From Albirhodobacter sp048262715 (GTDB taxonomy: Bacteria; Pseudomonadota; Alphaproteobacteria; Rhodobacterales; Rhodobacteraceae): DNA of 64,000 bases. The notes beneath the pieces were generated by a model. That model did no database searches. It was not told where the DNA came from and saw only the letters and a program-made list of their open reading frames with translations. Every line of letters begins with the position of its first letter. The stretch's first letter is position 1. The translations under genes were made by a program, and so were the position numbers. The DNA is taken from positions 186,001-250,000 of the forward strand of contig JBLXEV010000007.1 in assembly GCA_048262715.1 (NCBI GenBank), written 5' to 3'. Below are positions 33,689-42,318 of the stretch, piece after piece.

Positions 33689-35851
33689 TTACTCGGGCGT
33701 GTGAGCAAGCTTTGGCACGTCTTTTGCCCCAGCGGAACCTCGGCCCGAGAGCGACGGGTTCTCCATAAAGAAGCGGTGACAGTTGAAGAATTCGCCGCCC
33801 TCGGGCAGGTGACGGATGAACTTCCCATCCGGCTGCAAGACCCAGCTCTGCGCCTCATCCGCAAGGTTTGCGGCCATAATCTGGCTGAGGATTTGCGCTT
33901 TTACGGTGTCATTCTTCGCCTCGACCAGCGTTTCCACGCGGCGGTTGAGGTTGCGGCCCATCCAATCGGCAGAGCTAAAGAAGACGCGGGCTTTTTTCGA
34001 GGGCAGGGTGTGGCCGTTTCCGTAACACACGATGCGCGAATGCTCCAAGAAACGGCCGACGATGGATTTTACGCGAATATTTTCCGACAAACCGACAATT
34101 CCCGGCCGCACGCCGCAGATCCCACGGATGATCAGGGTGATCTTCACCCCCGCATTCGAGGCGGCATAAAGCGCGTCGATCACCTCCGGCTCGATGAGCG
34201 AATTCATCTTCGCCCAGATCTCTGCCGGACGGCCCGCCTTCGCATGCTCGGCCTCGCGGTTGATCAACTCGATCAGGCGCGGCTTGAGCGAGATCGGCGA
34301 GATCGCGAGGTTCTCCAGCCCTTCGGGCTGCACATAGCCCGAGAGGTAGTTGAACACTTTCGTCGCATCGCGGCCCAAGGCCTGATCGCAGGTGAAGAAG
34401 CTCAGATCGGTGTAAATCCGCGCGGTGATCGGGTGATAGTTGCCAGTGCCGTAATGGGTATAGGTGACGAGCTTGTCGCCCTCGCGCCGCACCACGGTGG
34501 AGATTTTCGCGTGGGTTTTGTAGTTGATGAACCCGTAGACGACATGCGCGCCCGCACGCTCCAGCCGCCGCGATTGGCGGATGTTCGCGGCCTCATCGAA
34601 CCGCGCCTTCAATTCGACCAGTGCGGTGACCGATTTCCCCGCCTCCGCCGCCTCGCACAGCGCCGAGACGATCGGGCTGTCTTTCGAGGTGCGGTATAGC
34701 GTTTGCTTGATCGCGAGCACATTGGGATCGGCAGCGGCTTGTTGCAAGAAGCGCACCACCATATCGAAGGTCTCGTAGGGGTGATGCAGCAGCATATCTT
34801 TTTGCTGGATCGCAGCGAACATATCGCCGTCATGATCCTGCACCCGTTCGGGAACGCGCGGGGTGAAGGCGGGCCAGAGCAAATCGGGGCGCTCAGAAAG
34901 CACTAGCTCCTTGAGATCCGCCATCCCGACCAAGCCTTTGACCTCGACAACCTCGTCGCGGTTCACATGCAGCTCTTCCATGATCAGATCGCGCAGATTT
35001 TCCGGCGCGCCAGCCGAGATCTTCAGCCGGATCACCGAGCCACGGCGGCGGCGTTTGAGGGCCGTCTCGAATTCGCGCACAAGATCCTCGGCCTCGTCTT
35101 CGACCTCGAGATCGCTATCGCGCAGCACACGGAAGGCGCAATGGCCGACATCCTCATAACCGGGGAAGAGGGACGACAGATTGAGCAGCAGCAATTCCTC
35201 AAGCGGCAAGAACCGCGCCGTGCCCGGAAGACGGATGAAGCGGTCGATCTGCTGCGGGATCGGCAGCAGCGCTTGCAGGCGGCGACGGTCGCCACGGCGC
35301 TCCAGTTCCAGCGCGAGGCAAAACCCCGTGTTGGGGATGAACGGGAACGGGTGCGCCGGATCAATCGCCAGCGGCGACAGCACAGGGAATACGTTATCGA
35401 GGAAGTATTCCGCGAGGAACTCCTGATCGCGCTTGGTCAGCTTCGCGCGGGGGATGACGTGAATCCCCGCCGCTTCCATTTCGCGTTTGAGCTTGTTCCA
35501 GCTCGTCTGCTGGGTCTCCATCAGTCGACGCGCGTCCGAATTGATCAGCGCAAGCTGCTCGGACGGGCTGCGCCCGTCATCGGAGGTGGCGCTATTGCCC
35601 TCGCGCATCAACTCGCGCAGGCCGGCGACGCGGACAGTGTAAAACTCATCCAGATTGCCTGCCGAGATCGACAGGAACCGGAGCCGCTCCAACAGCGGAA
35701 CCCGCGGGTTGCGGGCCTCTTCGAGCACGCGCCAGTTAAACGCGAGCCACGACATTTCGCGGTTGAAAAACCGTTTTGGCCCAGCGGTTTCCGACTCGGG
35801 AAGCGTCACAGGGGCGGGGAAGGGCGACTTGAGGAAATCTGCTTGGGTCAT
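33689..35851 (-). CDS. ppk: polyphosphate kinase 1
   Basis: A 720-residue PPK1 that reversibly polymerises the gamma-phosphate of ATP into polyphosphate at the inner membrane. Motifs include the N-terminal RFFNREMSWLAFNWRVLEEA, KQTLYRTSKDSPIVSALCEA and the autophosphorylated His regions in NYKTHAKISTVVRREG and THYGTGNYHP. Length matches the family. It lies between hdaA (99 nt upstream, same strand) and ppx. The order permease-hdaA-ppk-ppx is common in Rhodobacterales and links replication control and phosphate storage genes by position only. Confidence 0.96.
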   Translation of the reverse strand: MTQADFLKSPFPAPVTLPESETAGPKRFFNREMSWLAFNWRVLEEARNPRVPLLERLRFLSISAGNLDEFYTVRVAGLRELMREGNSATSDDGRSPSEQLALINSDARRLMETQQTSWNKLKREMEAAGIHVIPRAKLTKRDQEFLAEYFLDNVFPVLSPLAIDPAHPFPFIPNTGFCLALELERRGDRRRLQALLPIPQQIDRFIRLPGTARFLPLEELLLLNLSSLFPGYEDVGHCAFRVLRDSDLEVEDEAEDLVREFETALKRRRRGSVIRLKISAGAPENLRDLIMEELHVNRDEVVEVKGLVGMADLKELVLSERPDLLWPAFTPRVPERVQDHDGDMFAAIQQKDMLLHHPYETFDMVVRFLQQAAADPNVLAIKQTLYRTSKDSPIVSALCEAAEAGKSVTALVELKARFDEAANIRQSRRLERAGAHVVYGFINYKTHAKISTVVRREGDKLVTYTHYGTGNYHPITARIYTDLSFFTCDQALGRDATKVFNYLSGYVQPEGLENLAISPISLKPRLIELINREAEHAKAGRPAEIWAKMNSLIEPEVIDALYAASNAGVKITLIIRGICGVRPGIVGLSENIRVKSIVGRFLEHSRIVCYGNGHTLPSKKARVFFSSADWMGRNLNRRVETLVEAKNDTVKAQILSQIMAANLADEAQSWVLQPDGKFIRHLPEGGEFFNCHRFFMENPSLSGRGSAGAKDVPKLAHTPE

Positions 35852-35950
35852 AATGCGCTCTTAGTGGGGCTTTGTAATGGCTTCGTGACAGTTCTCATCG
35901 GGCAGATCCTTTTATGTTCAGATCGTTGCCGTCTGTCAGCCGCCTCAAAC

Positions 35951-36652
35951 TCAATCTTGCGCCCGCGCGCCCAGACTGTCCAGCACCTGCGCCGCCATGC
36001 TGCGCGTCACCGCGCGCTTTTCAGCCAGCGAGCGGCTATCCAGCGCCGTGACCAAAGCCCGCGCCATTTCCATTGAACGATCCATCCGCGTCACCAGCCA
36101 AGGGATCAGCGCGGCGGGCACAAGGATTTGACGATCCGAAAACATTTTCACCAGCACGACCGAGAGCAGCGCCTCATCCGGGGCCTCGAGGCGCACGACA
36201 GAGGCCGCCTGCATTCGACTGATCAGATCGGGGAGGCCGATCCGCCATCCCTCCACACCCCAATCCCGCGGGGCGGTGCGGGCGGTCAGAAGCAGCCGCC
36301 CGCCCTCTGCCAGCACAAGGTTATGCAGGTGAAAGAGGGCCTCTTCCTGCGCGCGCGAGGTCAACCGATCCGCATCTTCAACGACAACCGCGCGGCTGCG
36401 GGCCAGATCAGGCGCATCGGCGCTTGTCAGATCCGCCATCGAGATGATCCGCGCGCCATGTTCCGCCGCCCAGATCGCCGCAAGATGGGATTTTCCAGCA
36501 CCTGGCTCGCCGATCAGAACCAGCTTCCCTGAGGGCCATGCCGAGGGCGCATCCAGCGTCGCCAGTGCCAGCGCATTCGAGCGCGAGACGAAGAAATCCT
36601 CCCGTCCCTGTGCCGCGCGCACGCCCAGATCAAAAACCAGTTGCTCGCTCAT
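35951..36652 (-). CDS. hdaA: DnaA-related regulator HdaA/Hda
   Basis: A 233-residue AAA+ protein related to DnaA domain III, with Walker A GEPGAGKSH, a Walker B-like AVVVEDADRL and arginine-rich sensor regions. It lacks the DnaA DNA-binding domain IV. The N-terminus MSEQLVFDLG is the clamp-binding peptide expected of Hda proteins, which dock on the DNA polymerase sliding clamp and promote hydrolysis of DnaA-bound ATP to prevent re-initiation. The ATG overlaps the end of the upstream permease gene by 4 nt. Confidence 0.92.
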   Translation of the reverse strand: MSEQLVFDLGVRAAQGREDFFVSRSNALALATLDAPSAWPSGKLVLIGEPGAGKSHLAAIWAAEHGARIISMADLTSADAPDLARSRAVVVEDADRLTSRAQEEALFHLHNLVLAEGGRLLLTARTAPRDWGVEGWRIGLPDLISRMQAASVVRLEAPDEALLSVVLVKMFSDRQILVPAALIPWLVTRMDRSMEMARALVTALDSRSLAEKRAVTRSMAAQVLDSLGARAQD

Positions 36653-37833
36653 ACGTCGGTCGTGCCCGTGCCCTTGATTGCGCCCGTGCCCGTGATTGGG
36701 CGTGCGTCCGCGCTCGGATCTGTGCTCGTGCCCAGAATGGTTTCCACCTCACCAACGGCACAATCGCTGATCGGCACGGGCTTTTCCGCGCCTTGATAGA
36801 GCGTGCTTTCAAGGTAGTGATCCAGTGCGAAGCGCACCAAAACGCCGATCACAGCCGAGACCGGCACCGCGACGATCATCCCGACAAAGCCAAACAACGT
36901 CCCGAAGGCCGAGAGCGCGAAGATCAGCCACAGCGGATGCAGCCCGACAGAGGAGCCGACGAGTTTGGGCGTGATGATATTGCCCTCAAGGAACTGCCCG
37001 ATGGCGAAAATCCCGGCGACAATGCCAATGCTGACCCAATCGCCCCAGAACTGGAACAGCGCCAGACCGATCGCCAACACCCCGCCGATGATCGCACCAA
37101 CGTAAGGGATGAAGGTCACCGCCCCTGCGATTGCGCCGACCACAAGGCCGAAATTCAGCCCCGCCATCATCAGCGTGACGGAATAAAACGTGCCGAGAAT
37201 CAAGCAGACGGAGACCTGCCCACGCACAAAGCCCGAGAGCACGCGGTCAATCTCGCGCGCCAGATCGCGCACGGTTTCGCGGTGATCGAGCGGCAGCCAG
37301 CTATCGACTTTTTCCATCATCCGATCCCAGTCGTTGAGCATGTAAAACGCCACAACCGGAACGACGACGATGAAGACGACGAAGTTCAAAACCCCTACCG
37401 CCGAGGAGAGAACCCCCGTCAACAGCTCGCCGCCGCGGGCCTTGATTGCCTCGCCAAGCTGCGCGAGCGTGTCATTGAGAACCGAGCCCTCGCGCATCAG
37501 TGAGGGGAATTGAACGGAGATAAACCCTTGTAAACGCATAGCAATTGCGGGGGCTGTCTCCACAAGCTGAGCGGCTTGGCGCACCAGAGTCGGGACGAAA
37601 AGCAATGTCGCGATGATCGCGCCCAAGCTGACCACAAGCGCGATCAGCGCCGTCGCCGCGATCCGCGAAAAGCCCGCGCGCTCCAGCCGATCCGCGATCG
37701 GATCCATGAAATAGGCCATCGCCCCGCCAACAAGAAACGGCAGCATTACCGAGCCCAAAAGCCACAGCGCCACGAACAGAACCGCCAAAGCGATCCCCCA
37801 ATATTTTGCCTGCTCGCGCACCGGAAGTGCCAT
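36649..37833 (-). CDS. AI-2E/PerM family membrane transporter
   Basis: A 394-residue protein with about eight membrane helices and the PerM/UPF0118 layout: paired N-terminal helices, a soluble insert (FISVQFPSLMREGSVLNDTL) and C-terminal helices with AGAVTFIPYVGAIIGGVLAI. Members include AI-2 exporters and sodium/proton antiporters; the substrate is unknown. The ATG at 37833 is preferred over a TTG at 37845. The C-terminal 25 residues are encoded by a degenerate tandem of GCCCGTGCC-type units (ITGTGAIKGTGTTDV), probably recent slippage. It overlaps hdaA by 4 nt. Confidence 0.88.
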   Translation of the reverse strand: MALPVREQAKYWGIALAVLFVALWLLGSVMLPFLVGGAMAYFMDPIADRLERAGFSRIAATALIALVVSLGAIIATLLFVPTLVRQAAQLVETAPAIAMRLQGFISVQFPSLMREGSVLNDTLAQLGEAIKARGGELLTGVLSSAVGVLNFVVFIVVVPVVAFYMLNDWDRMMEKVDSWLPLDHRETVRDLAREIDRVLSGFVRGQVSVCLILGTFYSVTLMMAGLNFGLVVGAIAGAVTFIPYVGAIIGGVLAIGLALFQFWGDWVSIGIVAGIFAIGQFLEGNIITPKLVGSSVGLHPLWLIFALSAFGTLFGFVGMIVAVPVSAVIGVLVRFALDHYLESTLYQGAEKPVPISDCAVGEVETILGTSTDPSADARPITGTGAIKGTGTTDV

Positions 37834-37906
37834 GGGTTTCTCCAAACCTTTGAACTTTGTCTGCTCATATCAGGTGGGCGGGCGGGACACTAGATCAAGA
37901 GGGGGG

Positions 37907-39595
37907 CTAGGTTTCGCGGGAGTCGCGCCATTTGTCGCGTTCGATTTCGAATGCTTCCCCAGGCAGAATGTCTTGCGGCCAATGCTTGGGTCGCAAAACA
38001 TCTTGAGGCAGGGCGACGGAGCCATCGGCAAACATCAAATCAATTTGTTTCTGAGTGATCGCTACATTTGTGAGGTCTACTTCTGAGAGGACAACTCCTT
38101 CGAGCGCCACATTCCGCAGTATGGTCTTTTCGTCGAAAGTTACCCTGTGGAGATCCGAGTTTTGCATTTTCGCGCCCTCTAGGTTGGCGCCCTCCAGACG
38201 CGATGCGATGAGACAAGTGCCCAACATATGTGCCATTCCGAGGTCTGCTTGTCGCAGATCGACTTCGCTTAAATCGGCCCCACAGATGTTCGCGTTGCGA
38301 AGCGCGGCACCTCTCAATTCCGCCGAAATCATACTTGTTCCCAGCATTTTGGCGAAAGCAAAATTCGCTTTTTCAAGCGTCGCGTTATCAAAGTCTGCTG
38401 TACTAAGGTCCGCCCAACTCATGTCCGCTGCCTGCATCATCACTTCGCGGCAATTCGCGTGCCGCAGCTTCGCTGAGTGGAGAAGCGCGCCTTGCGCACA
38501 TGCCTCCAAAAGCATCGCACATTGCATCTGGGCATTTTGCAGGTCCGCGCCTTGAAGCCAAGCGCGGGTTAGGTTGGCGCCTTGCATATGGGCATTGCGG
38601 AAGTCTATGCCCGAAAGAGCGAGACCTGAAAGATCCGCCGCTTGAAGATTGGTATCGCGTAGATCTGGTTTATACCCAATGACATAAGTTTGTTGCTCGC
38701 GCCGATTACTCGTCTCTTGGGCGTGAATCTCCTGAAACTGAGACGTGTTTTGTCCCCACTCGGATTCGTAGCGTCGTTGTTTGACACTGCGACGCCCAAT
38801 GATGCGGAGAGCAAGTTGAATATCCGCTCGTTGCTTTGGTAAGCCTTCAGACCAATCCAGAGCTGTTTTTCTGTCTGTGAAAATATCGCTTAGATACTTA
38901 GTTGTCTCTGTCTTACTTGCGCGCTCCTTTATGCGTCGTGTGGCCTCGCGCGGCATCTCCACCGCCCCGCTCGCCGGCGCGTTGTTACGCACATAGGCGC
39001 AGAGGATTTCCATCATGCGCACATGGTCGCGGCCTTTGTCATATTTGACCGAATCCTGCGCGATCCGCTCGATGGAGAGGAGCCCGCCGATGCGCACTTC
39101 GATGTTCGGAACGGTTTCTTCCACGCTGAGCCCTCTTGTGTCCACGCGCTTCACCGTTTTCTCCGCGCCCAGTTGTTCGACGGCTTTGGAAATCCGGTCG
39201 GTGATATGGCCTTCGCGTTGAAATCCGAGGGCTTGGAATTTGATATAGGTGCCCCAGATCACAAACGGCGCGCCCAGCAAGGCGGCGATCAGGGCGCCTG
39301 CGCCGAGATTGGGGGAGGAAGAGCCGCTGGTGGGCGGGATAAATACATTGCGGACCGTGTCATAGACCACGGCAAAGGCCGCGATGAGCGCCACGAAAAA
39401 CAAGGCGCCGATAATCGAGACCGTCCATTTCACCCATGTTTTGCGAAGCGGCTCGGGCCAAAGATCGGGGCCTCTCGTCGAGATGGAGCCAAGGACGGCG
39501 CGGGTGATCAACGTCAGAAAAAGGATCGTGCTGACCGCAACAATGGTTTGCAGGCTGTGCATCGATAGGGTCAGCGTATAGGTTTCTTGCGGCAT
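37907..39595 (-). CDS. membrane-anchored pentapeptide-repeat protein
   Basis: A 562-residue protein with three N-terminal membrane segments (around residues 12-35, 55-85 and 98-120), a cytoplasmic linker of about 180 residues, then a pentapeptide-repeat solenoid from about residue 305 to 525 with A(D/N)LXX-type units such as QGANLTRAWLQGADLQNAQ. Pentapeptide proteins form right-handed beta helices and act as scaffolds or DNA mimics; membrane-anchored ones are poorly understood. DNA of the linker and repeats is visibly AT-richer than the start, suggesting mosaic origin. An upstream TTG start (39610) is possible. No partner gene is evident. Confidence 0.85.
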   Translation of the reverse strand: MPQETYTLTLSMHSLQTIVAVSTILFLTLITRAVLGSISTRGPDLWPEPLRKTWVKWTVSIIGALFFVALIAAFAVVYDTVRNVFIPPTSGSSSPNLGAGALIAALLGAPFVIWGTYIKFQALGFQREGHITDRISKAVEQLGAEKTVKRVDTRGLSVEETVPNIEVRIGGLLSIERIAQDSVKYDKGRDHVRMMEILCAYVRNNAPASGAVEMPREATRRIKERASKTETTKYLSDIFTDRKTALDWSEGLPKQRADIQLALRIIGRRSVKQRRYESEWGQNTSQFQEIHAQETSNRREQQTYVIGYKPDLRDTNLQAADLSGLALSGIDFRNAHMQGANLTRAWLQGADLQNAQMQCAMLLEACAQGALLHSAKLRHANCREVMMQAADMSWADLSTADFDNATLEKANFAFAKMLGTSMISAELRGAALRNANICGADLSEVDLRQADLGMAHMLGTCLIASRLEGANLEGAKMQNSDLHRVTFDEKTILRNVALEGVVLSEVDLTNVAITQKQIDLMFADGSVALPQDVLRPKHWPQDILPGEAFEIERDKWRDSRET

Positions 39596-39661
39596 TACAT
39601 CACTCGGCAAAGGGCACTCGCGCCATTCACGCAGGTTGCCAGGGATCCCGCAAGGGCGCGG

Positions 39662-40243
39662 CTATTTGCGCGGCTCGGTGAGTTGGATCTGGCCGTTGAC
39701 GATCTCGCCGCGCTGTTTGGTGATGCGGCGGTGGTCGGGGTGGTCGCGGAAACGGTCGTTGCTGATGATCCTGAGGCCCTTGCGCTTTGCCATATCGATC
39801 AGGAAATCGTCCGCCTTGGTGCCTTTGGGGACAACAAAGACGTCCGCCGCCTCGGGCAGCACGGTTTTGAGATCGGCATCGTCGAGATAGCGGCCGAGCA
39901 AGTGATACCCCGCTGTCGCGTCAAAAATTACCCCTGCGCGTTTGCCCTCTTTGGCGATCATCGCGAGCACCTCTGTCAGCGGGCGCAGGCTGGGCGCGGT
40001 ATCGAGCCCCGCATTCACCCGCCAGTGGATCACGTTCGAGCCATCAATCAGCACATGGGTTTTCGCGGTGATTGCGGGGGCAGGGGCTGCGGATCGGGCC
40101 GTTTGCCGCGTCGCGCGCTGTCTATTCGCCCGCTTTTGGCCTTTGCGCGCGGGCGAGAGCGCGGCTTTGAGCGCAATCAGCAGGGCCGCCGCACCGATGA
40201 TCAAGGCCAGCAGTGCCCAATCGGGTAAATCTGTAAATTGCAT
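39662..40243 (-). CDS. membrane-anchored NYN-domain ribonuclease (Zc3h12a-like)
   Basis: A 193-residue protein. Residues 7-28 form one membrane helix (LPDWALLALIIGAAALLIAL), followed by an Arg/Lys-rich linker of about 35 residues. A NYN/PIN-like nuclease domain from about residue 60 carries acidic residues in HVLIDGSNVIHW, KADDFLIDMAKR and IISNDRFRDH, matching the Zc3h12a-type NYN subfamily. It is probably an RNase held at the inner membrane. The gene diverges from proS. Confidence 0.82.
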   Translation of the reverse strand: MQFTDLPDWALLALIIGAAALLIALKAALSPARKGQKRANRQRATRQTARSAAPAPAITAKTHVLIDGSNVIHWRVNAGLDTAPSLRPLTEVLAMIAKEGKRAGVIFDATAGYHLLGRYLDDADLKTVLPEAADVFVVPKGTKADDFLIDMAKRKGLRIISNDRFRDHPDHRRITKQRGEIVNGQIQLTEPRK

Positions 40244-40416
40244 CGTTAAAATCCGCGACCGCTCAAAGGTTGAGACTTTCTAGCGCGCGGGTTGCGCGGC
40301 CCGCAACCCACCCTGCACTCACCCCAACGGCTCGCACCGCGCAGCAAGGCCACACTTGCCTCACACCCCAGTTTCCGTTAGCCCAATCCTGAACCATTCC
40401 CAACACCGAGACCCCC

Positions 40417-41757
40417 ATGCGCCTCACACGCTACTTCCTCCCCGTCCTCAAGGAAAACCCCGCCGAGGCGCAGATTGTCTCGCATCGTCTGATGCTGCGC
40501 GCGGGTATGATCAAACAGCAGGCTGCGGGGATCTATTCGTGGCTGCCGCTGGGCTTCAAAGTGCTCAAGCGGATCGAGCAGATCGTCCATGAGGAGCAAA
40601 TCCGCGCGGGGCATATCCCGCTGCTGATGCCCACGCTCCAGCCCGCCGATCTGTGGCGCGAGTCGGGGCGCTATGACGATTACGGCCAGGAAATGCTGCG
40701 GATCAAGGATCGGCATGATCGCGATATGCTCTATGGCCCGACCAATGAGGAGATGATCACCGACATCTTCCGCAGCCATGTGAACAGCTACAAAGACCTG
40801 CCGATGACGCTGTATCACATCCAGTGGAAATTCCGCGACGAAGTGCGTCCGCGCTTTGGCGTGATGCGGGGGCGCGAGTTCCTGATGAAGGATGGCTATA
40901 ACTTCGACCTCACCCGCGAGGACGCGCTGCACGCCTATAACCGCCATATGGTCAGCTATCTGCGCACCTATGAGCGCATGGGCCTGACAGCGATCCCGAT
41001 GCGCGCCGATTCCGGCCCGATTGGCGGCGATGACACGCATGAATTCCTCGTGCTGGCGGATACGGGCGAGTCTGAGGTGTTCTACGATGCCCGCGTGCCG
41101 GATCTGAAATTGGGTGAGCGCGAAGTGGATTACGATGATCGCGATGCGGTCAAGGCGATCTGCGAAGAGTTCACTACGCTCTATGCGCGCACCGATGAGA
41201 CCCATGACGAGGCAATCTATGCCTCGGTTCCCGAAGAGCATCGCAAGGTCGGTCGCGGGATTGAGGTCGGCCAGATCTTCTACTTCGGCACCAAATATTC
41301 CGAGAGCATGGGGGCCACGGTCGTCACGCCGGATGGCAGCCGCGTGCCCGTCGAGATGGGCTCGCACGGGATTGGCGTGTCGCGTCTGCTCGGCGCGCTG
41401 ATCGAGGCAAACCACGACGAGAAGGGCATCATCTGGCCCGAAGGCGTGACCCCGTTTGACGTTGGCCTTGTGAACCTCAAGCAGGGCGACGAGGGCACGG
41501 ATGCGGCTTGCGAGGAGATTTACAAGGCGCTGACCAAAGCCGGTCTCGATACGCTCTACGATGATCGCAATGATCGTGCCGGTGCAAAATTCGCGACGAT
41601 GGATCTGATCGGTCTGCCGTGGCGGATCACCATCGGCCCGCGTGGCCTTGCCAATGGCGTGGTCGAGCTGACCTCGCGCCGCTCGGGCGAGAGCGTCGAG
41701 ATGAGTGCGGATGAGGCCGTCGCCAAGCTGGTCGAAATCTACGCCGCGCATAAGTAA
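40417..41757 (+). CDS. proS: prolyl-tRNA synthetase
   Basis: A 446-residue class II synthetase charging tRNA-Pro. Motif 2 reads TLYHIQWKFRDEVRPRFGVM, followed by RGREFLMKDGYNFD; motif 3 lies around SHGIGVSRLLGALIEAN. It lacks the large editing insertion of the E. coli enzyme, as usual for the shorter alphaproteobacterial ProS type. The ATG at 40417 gives MRLTRYFLPVLKENPAEAQI, the standard start. A strong terminator lies 11 nt after the stop, so it is expressed alone. Confidence 0.97.
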   Translation: MRLTRYFLPVLKENPAEAQIVSHRLMLRAGMIKQQAAGIYSWLPLGFKVLKRIEQIVHEEQIRAGHIPLLMPTLQPADLWRESGRYDDYGQEMLRIKDRHDRDMLYGPTNEEMITDIFRSHVNSYKDLPMTLYHIQWKFRDEVRPRFGVMRGREFLMKDGYNFDLTREDALHAYNRHMVSYLRTYERMGLTAIPMRADSGPIGGDDTHEFLVLADTGESEVFYDARVPDLKLGEREVDYDDRDAVKAICEEFTTLYARTDETHDEAIYASVPEEHRKVGRGIEVGQIFYFGTKYSESMGATVVTPDGSRVPVEMGSHGIGVSRLLGALIEANHDEKGIIWPEGVTPFDVGLVNLKQGDEGTDAACEEIYKALTKAGLDTLYDDRNDRAGAKFATMDLIGLPWRITIGPRGLANGVVELTSRRSGESVEMSADEAVAKLVEIYAAHK

Positions 41758-41768
41758 AACCGACCCAG

Positions 41769-41797
41769 CGCCCCCGAGATTGATCGGGGGCGTTTTT
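41769..41797 (+). terminator. intrinsic terminator of proS
   Basis: CGCCCCCGA (41769-41777) pairs with TCGGGGGCG (41784-41792) around a 6-nt loop and is followed by TTTTT. Confidence 0.93.
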
Positions 41798-41814
41798 GAT
41801 CTGCGAGGCCTTCC

Positions 41815-42318
41815 ATGATCCGTCCTCTCATCCTGATCGGCGCGCTCGCGGGCGGGGCCTCGACGGCGCAATTCCCAGAATTTTCGCAGCAATATTTGCA
41901 ACGCTTGGGCGGGCAATATGATGCGTTGCAGCAAGTCACGCAGGAGTTTGACGCGTCTGCCGTGAAAGCAGGGCTCACCCGTGAGGGTGCGTTGCAGGAA
42001 CTCTCTGGCTCGGAGTTTCGGGAGGCGCATCGCGCAGATATGGAGACGGCATTTGCACGGCTGACCCGTATCGAGAGTGATCTCGCCCTGCTGCGTGCGG
42101 CGGGGCCGTTGGAACGGATGATGCTGCCGCATCGGTTCCGCGACACCAAAACACTGCAAGCGACATGGGCCGAGTATCGGCCTGCGGTTCCGGTGACGAT
42201 GGCGGGGCTGATCGCGGGAGGCATCGGTTTTATGGCGGCTTGGATTGCGCTGTCAGTGATCTTTAACGCGCTTTTGCGCCCGTTCCGCCGCCGGAACTCC
42301 GAATGGGATACCGCATGA
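41815..42318 (+). CDS. DUF2937 family membrane protein
   Basis: A 167-residue protein with hydrophobic segments at the N-terminus (LILIGALAGGASTAQ) and near the C-terminus (MAGLIAGGIGFMAAWIALSV), flanking a helical, Gln-rich central domain (FSQQYLQRLGGQYDALQQVT). This is the DUF2937 pattern, function unknown. The C-terminus is basic (RPFRRRNSEWDTA). Its stop overlaps the start of the cytochrome c peroxidase gene (ATGA), so the two are probably expressed together. It starts 18 nt after the proS terminator. Confidence 0.78.
   Translation: MIRPLILIGALAGGASTAQFPEFSQQYLQRLGGQYDALQQVTQEFDASAVKAGLTREGALQELSGSEFREAHRADMETAFARLTRIESDLALLRAAGPLERMMLPHRFRDTKTLQATWAEYRPAVPVTMAGLIAGGIGFMAAWIALSVIFNALLRPFRRRNSEWDTA

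Noticed and set aside
36653..36735. GTGCCC-type tandem repeats as a regulatory repeat array
   Set aside because: They lie in frame within the variable C-terminus of the PerM-like protein and are best explained by codon-level slippage.
40378..42159. Antisense frame of nearly 600 codons opposite proS
   Set aside because: proS is unambiguous on the plus strand, and the opposite frame also runs through the proS terminator hairpin.
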